A stretch of 64,000 nucleotides of DNA from positions 3,100,001-3,164,000 of the forward strand of contig JAPEUQ010000003.1 in the NCBI GenBank assembly GCA_027946365.1, in the 5' to 3' direction. Position 1 is the stretch's first letter. Each line of letters opens with the position of its first letter. The translations under genes were made by a program, and so were the position numbers. The notes under the pieces were generated by a model that was given only the letters and a program-made list of their open reading frames with translations, was not told the origin of the DNA and ran no database searches. Origin of the DNA: Kalmusia sp. IMI 367209 (Eukaryota > Ascomycota > Dothideomycetes > Pleosporales > Didymosphaeriaceae). Below are positions 1 through 12,176 of the stretch, piece after piece.

Positions 1-590
1 AGCACTTATCGATTGGCCGCTAGCGCAGGAGCATGGGCCAGCCGTTCGTTTGCAACTGCGCCAGAGCCGCATTATCAGCCCTAGCCCCAGCCTTACGAGC
101 TGGCATTGCATGTGTCAGACCCGACTGCCCACCACCTGTGCTGCTGAACGAATAGTTTAGGCGACATTACCATCGGAATCCATCAGCCCGCGCACTCTCG
201 TCACCCCAAAAGTTCGGCAAGTGTAAAGTACAGCCCTGGGGAAACTCGACGCAGAGAAGACTTCCCCCTTATCCAGGATCTATCGATGCTCCACTTGTTC
301 TCCGATCGTGTCCAGGTGGGTTACAAGGGTTGCATGCATTGGAAGTGCTATGATCTGAAGCTGTAGTCAACACCACAACCTGCGCACTAGGCCTCCTATA
401 TCCATCATAAAATGCAATCTATGGCACATATGATGATCAAAACTAATTGAATATGTCTTCTGTGGCGTGATTTTGTAGCAGCTAAATTGCGCGGCCCATC
501 TGCCCTCGTTGTCCAATTGCTAGAACAACTCTACGCTGATTGTTCGTACATGTCGCTATCAAGCTATTGTCATCACCTATCTAAGCGCAT
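1..590. other. intergenic, no gene seen
   Basis: No frame in this stretch has coding character and no RNA gene was recognised. It lies downstream of the nucleoporin gene, which ends at 591 on the minus strand, so its right edge probably includes that gene's 3' untranslated region. Confidence 0.6.
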
Positions 591-3500
591 TCAATTTTGC
601 GCAGTAAGGTCCCAAATCCGCAATGTCTCGCCCTTGCTTCCCCTCTTCTTTGTGAATTTACTCTTGCTCTTCGAGTCTCCATGCTCGCCCAAATCCAAGG
701 ATGTTTTAGAAACGTCTGCGAGGCGATCCACCAGCTCCCTCATACGTTTTGTTTCTTTGAACGCCATTTGCAACCAGTCCTTTTCCTCGTCTGCTAAGGT
801 AACGGAAAGGTCCATGGCCTTGACAATCAAGTCCCTGTGTAGAAAGAGGGAGCCAGCTTGCAGTACCGAGAGGTATACAAAAACAATTTCCGGTATGTAC
901 GCTTTGTATATGGCCCAGATGACGGGATCCTCGCAAGGATCATAGAAAGGTTCAAATATCGAAGCCATCGTGGACTCAATAGCTTCGAATATACTCTTGA
1001 TAGTGGATGTACGGCTTGGAGTGGCGGCAGCTCGAATTCTGTGACGAAACATGTCAGCTTGATTCCTCGACTGTGAGGGGCAACGATGTCGGTGCGGTGA
1101 GTCGAGAAACATGGAAGAGATGATATACGCACTCAATAAGTTTCTGCTCTTCCTCGCGCCACTGCTGAAACAGTGAGATAAGGCGGACGAATTGCGAGAG
1201 ATCATAGTATGGTTGGCAGAGCTCGCGAAGGCGGTTCACTTGTTGTGCGTGATGCACAGGGCTAGGGACTTCTGATGGACGCAGTGAGTCACGTCCTGAG
1301 CTGCGAAGGCTATCGCGCATATGCTGTGAGACTTGCTCTGCATCTTGTTGCTCTGCACCGGGCTGTGTGAAGTCAAAGGCATAACCGCAGTAAGTCGGAG
1401 TTCTGGAAAGTGAAATCTTTTCAACGCCCATCTCCGTGACGAGCCTCTCAGCAGCGCCCATGCGACCATTGACTGCGAGGTAGGCATTAGTGATTAGCTC
1501 GAACAGCCGAAGAATGAGACTTACGCAAGAAAATCGATAGCACCTTCTTAAGTAGCTGGAACAGTTGGGCCTCATTCCCATCCATATGGTCGTACCAAAG
1601 TAAGCTTTCAATCACGGCGTCTTCATTTTTCAGTGGAATGATGTGGTCCATCGTGTCTGCGATGTGCTGGCCATCCGGCCACAAGGACACAGCATCATCT
1701 TGGGACTCACGTCTGCTCCTCTCCAGCATGCGATATCTCGAGATTGGATGAGCAGCCTCACGCTTCTTCCCGACGACAAGATCGGTCTGATCTAGAACGA
1801 AATTAAGATGTTGTGATAGTGTCAAATTTACATCGACGCCGTATTGACCCATGAGATGAATATAACGTCCTTGTTCGTCGTGGTTGGTGATGTCCGGTAG
1901 TATACGTCCGAGACTCATAGACGCGCGCCACCTCTCTATGTGTGCGGCGTAGAGCGGTATGATTTGCATTCGTCCAGCGGATCGGAGGAATTCGATATAG
2001 GCGGCGATGACATTGCCCCGTGCGAACAACTCAGGCGCATGTTGTTTGTCGAGATTATCTCGTGGATTGCCAAGTATGATGAAGACGTGTACCAGAGTCC
2101 GGAGCGCATGAGGGTTATGGACAAAGGCTTGATAGTAGTCTTCCGCGATCACAGATCGCTCTCCTCGGCTAGAAAAGAGATCTGATTTCAAAGGAGCATC
2201 CGGATCAATGATCAGAGTAGAAGTAGACTTTGTGTGAAACCAATCGGCAATGGCTATACCGACTTTATGTACGAGATCATCGAGGGTTCCGCTGAGAAGT
2301 GCGCTTTGAATGAGTTTCATAGGAGTCTTTGCTTCCTCTGAAGTAGTTTTGTCCTGCTTCAGCAACTCAACGACTCTCTGTGTGGCGTTCTCCCAATCAT
2401 TATTGAGATGTTGCATCACATCCGGAAAGTTGAAGCGTGACCCGAGATTCTGAGCTCGAGGACGGTCTTTTGGCTCTGTTAGCAGAAACTTATCGAACCT
2501 TGAAAGGAGCAAGGCATTGTAGTATGCGTATAGGTGATCATCCCATGACCGTGAGACAAGTTGTATCTTCTTGATCTCTCCGGATCGAAGTGCATACACA
2601 GCAGCCTCGTAAGGGACACGGGCACCCCTCGCAGCAAGGTAAGTCATCCGGCGAAAGAGGTATCCGAAGTCTTTCCCGGACATGTTCGGTGCATCATTAT
2701 ATTGTGGTTCACTGGATGCTCCAATGCTCACTGCGCGCCAGCCCTCGTTCCTTTCTTTGAGCCACTCGTTGATTTTGTCCCAGGGCTCACCACGGCGGAT
2801 CATCTCGTAGCATACCATCCAGAGGGCGTTCTCATAATACTCATCCGATCTTTCTAAGCCGCGCATCTGCCTCATCGGCGCGTCCGGGTCAAGCTGGGTG
2901 ACCAACGATATTGTTGTATCGCTTCCGGGAACCTCAACGTCTGGATTTAAGGGTCCATCGACACCCCACATACGTTTTGCTTGCTTGATCTTGGCTTTGG
3001 TGTCCAGCCAACCGCTCGTCCAAGTGTTCGTGTCTTTGCCAGACTCTTCGCCCCATTGCTTGAGGATTGAATCGGCGTTGCTCTCGCTATTCTTCGCCGT
3101 TTGTTGGAGCCATTTAAGGACTACTCTCTTTTCCCTAGCCAGGTCATCGTCTATGATGAAATGCTCCCACACCTCACTTTTGGGACCGTGGTATTCGTGG
3201 GCCCCAGCCTGTACAGCTTTCGCCTTTTTCCTTGCCTCGGGGTCGGTTCCAGGCTCAGTATGATAATGATCGAAGATCACACGGACGAGCTCCCAAGTGG
3301 CGAGTTCTGCTTGCCAACCCCGTAACTCCTGCACGTTGGACGAGCTTAACGGCGGGTTCGGCTCTTCTGACATATTTGTCCGGACGGATCGTCCGAAAAG
3401 GTCTTCGTCGCTTGCGTTACGCTCCGGTGCTATATGTTTGATGCGCCGGCGCACGCTCTTGTTCAGTTCGCCTTGGTTCGCGACCTCGTGCTGCTTCTTC

Positions 3501-3851
3501 AACGCGCGCACGTTCGCCTCCGCAATATCCCTGAATTTCCCAAGCACCTTTGTGGTGGCCTTGTACTTGGATTTTTCGTTCTCGCTGCTGTGGGTGTGCC
3601 ACTCATCGAGCCGCTCGGCGAATTCCTCCACCTCTTTACCCACTCGGTCGGCCATTGCGCGCAATGGCTGCAAAGGATCGGTGGTCACGGCAGCGTCGTT
3701 TACAGATCGTGAAGCTCCAATCGGAAGGACAAGGTTCTCGCGGGCCTTCCAAAGTCAGTTTCAATCATCGCGCGCGCTGCTGCAGATTCATGATATTTAA
3801 CTGCACCGAACGTACCTGAGGCGCCTGCGAGCGATAGGATGCAGCGGCCAT
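591..3851 (-). CDS. NUP84: Nucleoporin Nup84/Nup107
   Basis: This is a scaffold subunit of the Nup84 (Y-shaped) complex of the nuclear pore. The model has four exons: 3851-3816, 3745-1525, 1472-1129 and 1070-591, giving about 1026 residues, a normal length for fungal Nup107/Nup84. The large exon carries the helical Nup84/Nup107 fold. A short stretch such as SLLWYDHMDGNE leads into the C-terminal helices, and the family is recognised from overall pattern rather than one motif. Exon 1 is a 12-codon mini-exon (MAAASYRSQAPQ) followed by a GTACGT donor; the acceptor AAG at 3746 keeps frame. Without it the first ATG would be at 3655. The introns are 70, 52 and 58 bp, all phase-compatible. The third donor is GTATAT, weaker than the others. 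It is the only gene at the left edge and points away from SUMO. Confidence 0.88.
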
Positions 3852-5970
3852 GATCGCAAAGCAACGGCTAAGGCCTCTGAGAGCGACAGCGTTCGGATGC
3901 TCAAGGTGAGATGCAGTGTCGCGAGCGTGCTGGACTGGGCCGACAACGCTGGGAGCGCTGGTAGCAATCGAAGACAAAACAATGGCGACCAGCTGCAGCT
4001 GCCGGAATTGGCCCGAGCGCGCCGCACTAGCGCAGACGTGCCTGGCGCGTATAAAATTCGGCTGCGTCGCGCAACGTTCTTCTTTTCATCACAAATGTCT
4101 TATAGGCGGTCATTAGAGTCTCGGTTCAAACCTGATCGGTGTTTGAGCAGGTCCTTCGCGGCCTCTTTGCGCGCTCACGACTGTCTTAGAATAACGTACC
4201 ACCTGGTGACTGTCTGGACTCCCTTGCGGAGGGTGAAGGCGCAGATATAGAGGGGGTATCACATTTTGCATTGCACAGCTGTGGTTGCGTATGTCCACGC
4301 TGAGATGGTGCGGTATTCGTACGCTCGTCGACTGCCGAAGAACCGAAGAACAGTTTTTGCTTTCCCGTGGTCTCCAACACGGGTGCATGATGGCTGAAAA
4401 CTTCGACCACTCACGTAATCGAGCATCCGGGCAATGTCTGCACCACGTCCAATAATTTTCATGAGCGCTCTGTGTCAGTGCACGCCAGACGAATTAGAGG
4501 CCCGTAGGCTTCAGATGAAAGCCCACCCTCACTCCTTTCCACGACCTGTCACCCCAGGTTCCACGATACACAGGTTGGCGTCCAGCTCTTCCTGTTGGGT
4601 TTGGTGTGCTATGAGGAACAGCACTCACGGATATTGCAGCACCTAATGTCGGTATATAATTACATTACATCTATTTGTACACTATGACTACAGGCATAGG
4701 GCCATGACTTCTTCCACTACCCATCTGCGATTATGAGCTTTCCTGGTTCCTTTGCTTCATCTTCAATCTGTTGTCGTTAGCACAGCCTAAGCTCGGTGTG
4801 AGATAGTATATACCTCAATAGCGAATACTTCGGGCAGCTCACCGTGCTTGCCGTCTCGCCTCTTTCCTTATAGAATGCGTTGCAGCACTCATAAAGAGCG
4901 TCGACCTAAGACAGATTAGCACGACCCTTTGGTTCCGTTTCCTCGCGTCGAATCGCTTCATGGTCTGTTGGTGGTTTTGCGAAGGGAGTAAGGGGAAGTG
5001 GAAAGTTCAGACAGAGACACACCTCTCTCCTACATTTCTCTTCGTTGTAGTTATTCTTCTGGAGGCAATCTGTCCCACTTGATGAGTATCGTCTATATGT
5101 TGAACGGAGATGAACGGTTACTTTGAATAGCGCAAGCGCGAGGATGACACGGGGGATCTGTCTGGAGATCTTCTTTCGTTCCCTTCGTTCGTGAGACTTA
5201 TGATACACAGTAATTAGTCATACGACAGCAACCACGCACCATTGTCGTGTCACGTTGACAGGCAAATGGAGATAAAGTGTACAGATAGCCGCCAATGATG
5301 GAGATAAGAGCGACCAGGCAGCAGAGACTGGAGATTGGGCGCGGAAGTAACGCAAGACAACCCGGCACTGGTTTGGGTGAGAGACGACAAGCTAGAGGCG
5401 CCCCCACCAGATGCTGCAACATCTTTGTGCACACGCTCTGCCCACCTGCCTTCTCCCAAGATGGCGAAGAAGGCCGGCTATCTGCCTTTGTGTTGCAAAT
5501 CCTAGAGTAACACACAGTTTTAGTTCGTGAGTAGTATCTAGTAATACAGTCCGATTCAATTATCCTGCCACTATGCGTGCGTGTGTACAGAGAGCGCTCA
5601 TGAATCATTGCAGCACGTTGGTGCTCCGGCCCTTTTCTCTCGAGTCCCCACTAGCCACACCTTCCCACCTCACCTCGTCTTCGTGCGCTGCCAGCCGCCC
5701 ACGCTCCTTCACCTCACTGTCGCCACGCCCGCCCACGCCATATAAAGAGCGACCGACGCGTCCGCACAGCTTTCAACCTTTTGCCCCCGCTCTCAGCGTG
5801 CCACGGCTCCGACGCAGCGGCTCGTACCTTACTGCATCTATATAAAGCACGCCTGCGCGCTCTCTCGTTCGTCTCACTCCACTTCTTCATTTCCTGCACC
5901 GCCTAATCTCAACTGCAGCATCCTACATAACCTCACACCCCAAAGCGCACCCGCATCATCCACATACAAC
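3852..5970. other. intergenic, divergent promoter region
   Basis: About 2.1 kb separates the start of the nucleoporin gene from SUMO. Several frames of 60-136 codons exist on both strands, but none has recognisable composition or consistent splice partners. The right 300 bp is pyrimidine-rich with two TATA boxes and is the SUMO promoter. Confidence 0.55.
5741..5846 (+). promoter_or_regulatory. two TATA boxes upstream of SUMO
   Basis: TATAAA occurs at 5741-5746 and again at 5841-5846, 230 and 130 bp before the SUMO ATG at 5971. The segment between the second box and the ATG is C/T-rich, as is usual for highly expressed fungal genes. The second box is the likelier one in use by distance; this is inference. 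Confidence 0.5.
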
Positions 5971-6334
5971 ATGTCCGACAACGGTTCGCCTATGCACCAG
6001 AAGCCTGAAGAAGGCCAACAGGAGCACCTCAACATCAAAGTGACGGATAACAACAACGAGGTTTTCTTCAAGATCAAGCGCACCACGCAGCTCAGCAAAC
6101 TGATGAACGCCTTTTGCGATCGTCAAGGCAAGAACATGGCCAGTGTTCGATTCCTCTTCGACGGACAGAGGGTGCAGCCAACAGACAACCCCGATTCGGT
6201 ATGTACAAGCCTAGGCTCTCCGCTGCATGCTTGGCTCCATAGCTTCGAGCCGGGTCATGGCTAACTCTTCGCAGCTCGACATGCAGGACGGCGACACCCT
6301 TGAGGTCCACCAAGAGCAGATTGGAGGCTGCTAG
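5971..6334 (+). CDS. SMT3: SUMO (ubiquitin-like modifier)
   Basis: This is the small ubiquitin-like modifier that is conjugated to lysines of target proteins after maturation by a Ulp protease. Two exons (5971-6198, 6275-6334) are separated by a 76-bp intron with a GCTAACT branch site and GCAG acceptor; the product is 95 residues. The N-terminal tail of about 20 residues is acidic and flexible. The beta-grasp core includes HLNIKVTD, FFKIKRTT, RFLFDGQRV and the acidic loop MQDGDTLEV. The chain ends in QIGGC, so only one residue must be removed to expose the conjugating Gly-Gly (residues 93-94). It is almost certainly the single genomic SUMO gene. Confidence 0.96.
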
Positions 6335-6979
6335 TGTTCTCATCGGTAACGCAACGGCCCAACATGTTCTAGCCGTCGCACAGGGTTGTGTACCGGACGA
6401 AAACGACCACGATCATGAATATCGATGCATTTGGCGAACGGAGAGAACGAATTTCTTATACTTTCTATACGAGCGGCAAGGATGGGAGGATTCGGACTTG
6501 GCGTCACCGGTGGGGTGCTGACTTGGGCGCGCTTTTGGCCACCCAGTATGCTTCTCATGTAGTTTTTGACCCCACTTTTTTTTTTTTGGAAGGCTTCAAT
6601 CTCATTCTCACATACGACATGTCCCGTCATCTGAACAATTTCTCAGGTAATCTGCGCTTGTATCGTATACGCTGGAGAGAATTACACCGAAGTAGACCAA
6701 CATCAGGCCACGGGCAGTGTCCGACTTGATCACGCACCCACTGTGATGCATTACGCAGACTTTTATCTTATTAACACGGTATAGCTCAGCTGCACAAGAC
6801 AGCCTTACTACGTTGAGTGCCAAAGCAGCTACAGCCGAATCTACGGAGCATGCGTACCGATCTCTTCAGCTGTTTTGTGCCGGTGCATCGCCCCAGGATT
6901 TACAATACAAAGGTACTTTATTTAGAAGATGAAAAGGCTCTGAATGCCCTTTTCTTGCTTACGCGTGTTGCGGCCTACA
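6335..6979. other. intergenic, convergent 3' ends
   Basis: This stretch lies between the SUMO stop and the 3' end of the convergent minus-strand gene. It has a 12-T run at 6576-6587 and no supportable gene. Confidence 0.55.
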
Positions 6980-7629
6980 TCAATCCTCCCAAACAGACCT
7001 CTTCCTATCCTCGGCAGCCTGTCTCTCGGTCCTCTCCCGTTCCCTCTCCTCGTCCCGCCTCTTCCTCTCCTTCTCCCTCATCGCCTTGTCATATTCTCTC
7101 TCCTCGTCCGTCCTCCTCGGCGCCCTCACCCCCAATGCCCCCGCAATCAACCGTCCCGCGACCGCAGTCGTCTTCTCCGGCCTTCTCGCCGGACTCGCTG
7201 TGCCGCTCCCCCGTCTGCTGCCCTCCCTGCTGCCGGTGCCCGCCCCATATGGCACGTTATCCGGAAAGTCGAACGGCACCCCCGTTGGACTTGCAGGCGT
7301 GGGCGGTGGCGGGTGCGGCGAATCGACCGACTTTGCGGTTGCGAGTGGGGAGAGCGAGTCGCGCTCTTTGTTGCGAGACGGGCGTGTATCTGAGGCAGGG
7401 TCTTGGGACTCGGTTTCGGTATCAGATCCTGAGCCGGAGACGTCGTCGTCCCAGGATTCGGCTACCGGTGCGGACTTTGGTTTGTTGGCGGGCTTTGGGG
7501 CGTCTTTGTGGAGAGCTTGAGCTGCGAGAGGGTGGTCACTACTTCTGTGCGTTCTGTTAGCTTGAGGAGCTGGACGGACGGGTAGCTTGGATTTCCGGTA
7601 CCAGCTTCAGAAGGTGTTGCGTGGGACAT
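6980..7629 (-). CDS. conserved fungal protein with charged C-terminus
   Basis: The model has two exons, 7629-7602 (start MSHATPSEA) and 7521-6980, with an 80-bp intron (GTACCG donor, CTCGCAG acceptor), giving 189 residues. The first two thirds is low-complexity and rich in Pro, Ser, Asp and Lys. The C-terminal third contains RPEKTTAVAGRLIAGALGV followed by RAPRRTDEEREYDKAM and then a highly charged Arg/Glu helix ending in SVWED. From memory I recognise this C-terminal pattern as recurring in uncharacterised filamentous-fungal proteins; I know no assigned function. The charged tail suggests a long single helix or coiled coil. Exon 2 is strongly coding (GC-rich third positions). The mini-exon is an inference chosen because it is the only upstream ATG that joins in frame. 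Confidence 0.65.
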
Positions 7630-9111
7630 GGTGATGATGCGATGGCAATGCGAGGCGTAGATGGGGGGGATGCTGGTGGTTTGCGGGGTAGATCGCAGGT
7701 AGATCTTTATACACTTTGGCGGTGCCGAAACCTTAAAGAAGCGATTGCACTTCCTCTGCAGACTTGGACACGTGAAAAATCAATAAAAGCAAGCACACGA
7801 CAGGTTTATAATTAGAGATGACGCGCAAGGGCTACTTGCATACCTGGGATGCTGTGGAGTCCGCGGCAATGGCTCGAAGCGGCGGCAGCTGAAAGACGCA
7901 ACAAGCGCAACCCCGAGCTGCCAAAACTGTGGGGTACCCCCTAGCATATGCGCAGGGCTCAAGCTTGTGGTCGTCATCGCGCCTCAGCGATCCGCCAGCT
8001 TTCTTTCCCGTTCTTGAAAGGAATACCCGCTTTTCCGAGGCAGCTTGCGGTTCCTGGCGGGCGTTGAGGCGGTTCTAGAATGTCGTCCCAGGGAAAGACA
8101 TTGAGCAGGTCCGGAACGCTGCAGGTACCAGCGATCAATTGAGGGGGAGCACATGCAAGCTGGGCCATTCGGCGAGCGTCGGCTACGAAGGGTGCTGTGT
8201 ACAAAAGATGGGCCTGGTTTGCGTGTTCTCAGGAGCTTTGTGGATACGTGTACGCGCTCCAGGGCCTGTCCACCTAGGCAAATTCATCGTCATGTGCAGG
8301 CTCGTTCCTCGTCTCAACTTCCTGCATTGAAGACTGTTGTGCGAGGAGAATGGCCCTTCCATGTCATTGATCTAGATCTTGACAAAGATTCATCTGGAAA
8401 GGTTCGACAGGCATGACCCCAGAAGTCACTCTTCGCATGCGTGTGTAACATCGAATGCTGGATGCATGCTGCCAAGGCATTCACGCTGTGAGCTGTCCTT
8501 CCCTGAAGCACGCCCGTCCATGGTCCTGTCGGGTAGCCACGCTGCATGTGATATGTTATCCTTCCTCCTGCACTCGCTGATCTTCTGTAATGAGCAGTAT
8601 TCCGTGGATTGCCCCCAAGTACACCCAGCCGCATCACATACCATGGACGCTTCTGATGGTGATTTGATTTCGCGAGAATACTCGCACCCAAGGGCCACAT
8701 AACATTCACGAATAAGACTGGCCGATTCCTTTAGATTGGTGTGCAGGAGCAGCAACTGTCTCAGCCATGGGTTCCAACGTTGTGCCACGGGCAGCTGCAT
8801 GTTCCTTTTTCTGCTCCTTCCCTCTTTTCACTCCTTGGCGTTTGTACCGCCAAATTACCTTGAATATGATCAATCACTGTCTCAATATTCAAATCCCTTT
8901 CTACTTTACCCATAATCTACACCATCAAGAGAAAAGTCGTGAAAGTCATTGTAGGAGTATACACGATCGAAACAAAGGCAGTGTGCTGGCTACCCGTTTC
9001 GCAGGCAACGTAGGTTACGGACCGACGCGTCGCAACACGCTCATCACGTTCACTCACTACACATCATTGCTGTGATATTACCGTGTGATTTTTCAACCAA
9101 CCTGCGCACAA
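7630..9111. other. intergenic, no gene seen
   Basis: These 1.5 kb separate two divergent genes. Frames of up to 131 codons exist on both strands around 8150-8800 but overlap each other antisense and have no recognisable domains or splice partners. Confidence 0.5.
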
Positions 9112-10732
9112 ATGGCGCCTACCATTACGAACCGCTTTGCGCTTTTTGCTGAGCGCTCTCCGACTCCGGATTCACCTCATAGAAGTCCTATCGCCAACCA
9201 GCTTACTGACCAGCTTGCCGACGCCGACGTCAACAACCCGTGGCAGGAGATCAAGCGCGGCGGACAACTGATCAAGATGAAGACACTCGTTATTCGTGAC
9301 ACCTACAAGCCGCCGCCCTTCGCCAGACACCACCCCAAGCAGATGCGCGACGCTTCGGGTTCGACGCAAGATAGTGACAAGAGCGATAGGCGCGACGATC
9401 CGTACGAGCATTGGTGTGGTGTATGCCAGATCAAATTACCCAGCAAGAACGCGCTCCTCGCACATATCAAGCAGGCGCCTCGGCCGCACGAGAACTACTG
9501 CAACCTATGCAAGAGGGTCTTCAAAGATCGCAACGGGCTGAAGAACCATGTGGATAATTCGCTTGGCCATGAGACATTTTGCAACCTCTGTCTGAGCGCC
9601 TTCAAAGATGCGTGGGGCTTGAAGAACCACTTCGAGAACAACTACTCTGTCGGCCATGAATTCGTCTGTCTGACCTGCTTGCTAGGTTTCAGGACCAAAC
9701 ATGAGCTAGACAGGCACCTCTATACCGGCGAGAAGCACGTTTGGTGCGATACATGTAAGTAATCTCGGGGCACAGGCTGTTGAGGGATCCAATGCTCGAA
9801 CCATTCGAACATTCATGGATCAATACATTCTAGTGTACCAACTCTTTCCTCTATCCTCCGACTGAAATTGAAGTAACTGTTAATGACTTGTATATAAAAT
9901 TCTAGGTCATCGTAAATTCCGCAATCAGGTCGAGCGCGACGAGCATTGGATCAAGACGATGAGGCATAAGCACTGCCTGCAGCCTGGCTGCGACTTCGAT
10001 GCGGTAACCGCGAATGCGTTGGAGAAGCATCTGTGGCAAGATCACTTCCAATGCGAGGGGTGCAAGCGCGTCTTTCCCAGTCAGAGCAAGCTCAATCTTC
10101 ACCACGAGACTTGCCTGTTCGAAGTCAGCTGTCCCAATTGTGGACGCCGATGTGCAGGTCAAGCAAACCTCGCGATGCATATGACCTCTTGCTTCTATTG
10201 TGCTGAGTGTCACTACCAGACTAGCCACGAGGGCAATTACCAAATCGTAAGCCATTCCAAACAAACACTTGACGACTATGTATCTCACAATCCGTAGCAT
10301 ATGACCAAGCATACTGCAGCCGATATACCGTGTTGGCGTTGCGACCTGCCGATGCGCAAATGCAGCAGCCTCATCAACCACCTCGAATCTGGCAACTGTC
10401 CCAACCTCCCCGATACCACGCTTCTCATGCGCTGCCTCGGCAAATTCTGGCACTCGACACTCTACATGGATATTGATATGCATGTTCAGATTCGCACTGA
10501 CAGAGTCGACCTGGACGAGACGGCGAGCTGGGTGAAGGACGGTCTCCTTCATCCATTTTTATGTCGTGCTCCGCGCTGTGGCAAGGTTTTTGGGCACTTC
10601 AGCTCGCTGGTGCTCCATGTGGAGAGCCAGGCGTGCGGGTGGGATGTTGAGACCCTTAGGTTCGATCTGCTCAAGGAGGAGTTTGGCAGGGTGTGCGCAA
10701 GGAGGGATAGCAAGACTACTTTGATGACCTGA
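9112..10732 (+). CDS. multi-C2H2 zinc finger protein
   Basis: Three exons (9112-9754, 9906-10246, 10298-10732) with introns of 151 and 51 bp give about 472 residues. The N-terminal ~95 residues are unstructured. From residue ~100 the protein is an array of about eleven zinc-finger-like units spaced 22-30 residues, such as WCGVCQIKLPSKNALLAHI, YCNLCKRVFKDRNGLKNH, FCNLCLSAFKDAWGLKNH and QCEGCKRVFPSQSKLNLH. Several end in Cys instead of His (C2HC). Linkers are not the TGEKP type of sequence-specific DNA binders except for TGEKH after finger four, so RNA or protein binding is as likely as DNA binding. Intron 1 splits the second Cys codon of finger five (T|GT) and intron 2 interrupts finger nine, which confirms both joins. 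The family is common and poorly characterised in Dothideomycetes; the specific role is unknown. Confidence 0.85.
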
Positions 10733-11351
10733 GTTGCTCATGTGCAATTCCCGCTAAGGTCTGCGATGGTAGGGAGCAAAAGTTTGGACATTTCACTCAT
10801 AGTGCTCACAGTGGTGCCTGTGTAGCTACGCATATTAGCTCGAGCTATACTCTTGAATTTGGATTTCCTAGCGAATTGTCCGCTATATAGGTGTCCTATT
10901 CGTTGTCCCACCCGCTCTGTTCACTATGAAAATCCCGACTTCGTAATAGTCAGCTCAAAGTCGGGAGATATGTCGTAGACAAAGTCCTCCTATCATACAA
11001 AATGAGCACAGTTTGTAATTGTCTCCCGCCCAGTCCCTTCCAAACTTGAAGCGGCTTAGCTTTGTGCGACTTCAGCATTTCCATCAGCTTCTAAACAGAC
11101 TACTACTTGAATCCCGTGTCACGAGTGTTGAGTTGCCTTGAATTGTTGCTGTTGTTGAGATCCACATTTACTTATTGCTTGAACACCAACCTTGGGACAA
11201 ACATAGTCCCTCCCAATTCAGCATGCGCGTGATGCGACTTCCTCGCAACCAGCACCGCGTCATTAACCACACTATAAGTTTAACAACCCGCTTCCATCTC
11301 TACCCCCCAACTCTACCATTGTCCCCCATCCGTATCGTCCAAGTCGCACGC
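10733..11351. other. intergenic, no gene seen
   Basis: AT-richer spacer between two plus-strand genes. It presumably holds the 3' untranslated region of the zinc finger gene and the promoter of the small membrane protein gene. The last ~100 bp is pyrimidine-rich. Confidence 0.55.
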
Positions 11352-11778
11352 ATGTCCACATTCATTGTCCACACATTTGCATCTCGAGCGCAAGAACTTA
11401 CTGCATCAGAGTCTCCCCTCTATCGAACTATCAATTCTGCGCTCTTCCCAGCTCTATCATTTGCGCTGGTTAACATGTTCATCGTCGGTCAGTTTTCATA
11501 CCTCTAGCGCCTACCGAATGCTAACCATGAGCTAACATTTAGGCGCCTGCATCTTCATATGGCCATGGCTCTCCTACATCGTTATCGGCCTTTTGTGCAT
11601 GCGCATCGGCCAGATTTTTGGAATACGCCAAGGGTTGAGCGACGCCGAAGCACGCTACCGTGCCGCAAGGGATCTGCTTGAACGCGCAGAGGCACAGATA
11701 ACTGCAATGGAGGTCTTTTGGTCGAGAGAGGAGGTGGCGCAGAGATTGGGATTGGATCCGTCTACCTACGAAACATAG
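11352..11778 (+). CDS. small two-TM membrane protein
   Basis: Two exons (11352-11487, 11543-11778) joined across a 55-bp intron (GTCAGT donor, GCTAAC branch, TTTAG acceptor) encode 123 residues. Two adjacent hydrophobic segments (about residues 28-45 and 46-64, including FALVNMFIVGACIFIWPWL) form a helical hairpin. A soluble amphipathic C-terminal region follows, with SDAEARYRAARDLLERA, likely a short coiled coil. The frame is preserved exactly at the splice (g|GC). I do not recognise the family. A small organelle-membrane protein is plausible, but nothing in the sequence fixes the compartment. Confidence 0.65.
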
Positions 11779-12176
11779 GCTACAGTGCAAATGCATGTTG
11801 TCTTGGTGTGGCAGGGAGAGGCCTGGGTGAATGTGGAATTGAAAAGTGATGTGGACGGTATGTGGTTGCGTAGATTATATGTCAGTTGACTGTTGTTGCA
11901 GGGTAATGCTGTTTATCAGTATGGAGCAACTCGGTCTTTTTACTACACAGATCGTAGTCTTAAAGTCAAGCAGTTATCTGGGTGGAGGCACAAATTTATT
12001 CATTGACGGAGATAACAGTAGAGTCTAGCGACGATTTCCATTTGAGTATAAGAGTACACGAATGACTCCATGCATTTCTGATTTCCGCCTTTTAGATGAA
12101 GCACAATCTTCGTCTCAATGCATTTCTAGAGACGAGAATCTATAAATCAGCGACCCATCCTATCTCTCCTCATCCT
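11779..12176. other. intergenic, convergent 3' ends
   Basis: Spacer between the small membrane protein gene and the convergent oxidoreductase gene; it likely contains both 3' untranslated regions. Nothing else was recognised. Confidence 0.55.

Noticed and set aside
591..1205. separate small gene at the nucleoporin 3' end
   Set aside because: The frame joins the upstream exons through phase-compatible introns and completes the Nup84/Nup107 C-terminus.
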